A program made the position numbers and the translations under genes. The notes below the pieces were generated by a model that saw nothing but the letters and a program-made list of their open reading frames with translations, ran no database searches and had not been told where the DNA came from. DNA of 64,000 nucleotides from Achromobacter denitrificans NBRC 15125 (lineage in GTDB: Bacteria > Pseudomonadota > Gammaproteobacteria > Burkholderiales > Burkholderiaceae_B), in NCBI RefSeq assembly GCF_001571365.1, contig NZ_BCTQ01000014.1:1-64000 (forward strand). Direction: 5' to 3'. Positions 63,972 to 64,000 of the stretch are shown one piece after another. The stretch's first letter is position 1. Every line of letters starts with the position of its first letter.

Positions 63972-64000
63972 ATGGCAAAGCGTGTTGCTCTCATTGGACT
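63972..64000 (+). CDS. Start of a gene cut by the window edge
   Basis: ATG 63972 follows an AGAAGGA ribosome site and opens MAKRVALIG before the window ends. Nine residues are too few to name a product. The basic start and hydrophobic run fit either a nucleotide-binding beta strand or a signal peptide. Confidence 0.5.

Overview
The window is about 68% GC by eye and gene-dense. It reads as chromosome of a betaproteobacterium of the Alcaligenaceae, most likely Achromobacter or Bordetella. The reasons are the tripartite-tricarboxylate ('Bug') solute receptors at 39.4 and 51.0 kb, a self-sufficient CYP116B-type P450, many LysR and IclR regulators beside small catabolic operons, a full ugp operon, and a DUF2325-like coiled-coil gene next to a Fur box. 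I saw no rRNA or tRNA genes, CRISPR arrays, phage genes, transposases or other clear mobile element.

Left part (1-14.8 kb): a truncated coiled-coil gene under a Fur-like box; a lone FlhD-family regulator without FlhC; an MFS exporter with divergent LysR; a MuiA/DUF4139 protein; a ferric-reductase-like flavoprotein; a REC-EAL c-di-GMP phosphodiesterase; aroG; a DadA-like oxidoreductase; a GNAT enzyme; an unknown 159-residue protein followed by two perfect inverted DnaA boxes; then a coupled set of a 17-codon leader, a response regulator and a CitE-like lyase; and a PBP7-type endopeptidase.

Middle part (15-42.6 kb): a YheS-like ABC-F protein; IclR and CYP116B; psd; an FMN 2-hydroxyacid dehydrogenase; a metallophosphoesterase; Lrp and an MFS exporter; a PAS-GGDEF cyclase; a MetQ-like binding protein; ornithine aminotransferase and arginase (arginine to glutamate semialdehyde); an IclR-controlled binding protein with a zinc alcohol dehydrogenase; a Xre-RES toxin-antitoxin pair; DUF423 and DMT membrane proteins; two GSTs flanking a PQQ-type sugar dehydrogenase; and a LysR-controlled operon of Bug receptor, N-acyl-D-amino-acid deacylase and Asp/Glu racemase that looks like a D-amino-acid salvage route.

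Right part (42.6-64 kb): the livKHMGF branched-chain amino acid transporter; a LysR with divergent CoA-transferase, citryl-CoA-lyase-like enzyme and Bug receptor; proC with a queuosine-precursor transporter; the ugpBAEC glycerol-3-phosphate importer behind three phased Pho half-sites; a serine-hydrolase-fold lipoprotein that has lost its catalytic residues, downstream of an RstAB-like two-component system; a second, orphan LivK; an RBBP9/YdeN-type hydrolase; and the first codons of a gene behind a long structured leader.

The recurring theme is nutrient acquisition: receptors for amino acids, carboxylates and phosphodiesters, each beside its own regulator and a short degradative operon. The least familiar units are the D-amino-acid salvage operon, the leader/regulator/CitE set, the CoA-transferase/lyase/Bug operon, and the pseudoenzyme lipoprotein with phased repeats near rstAB.
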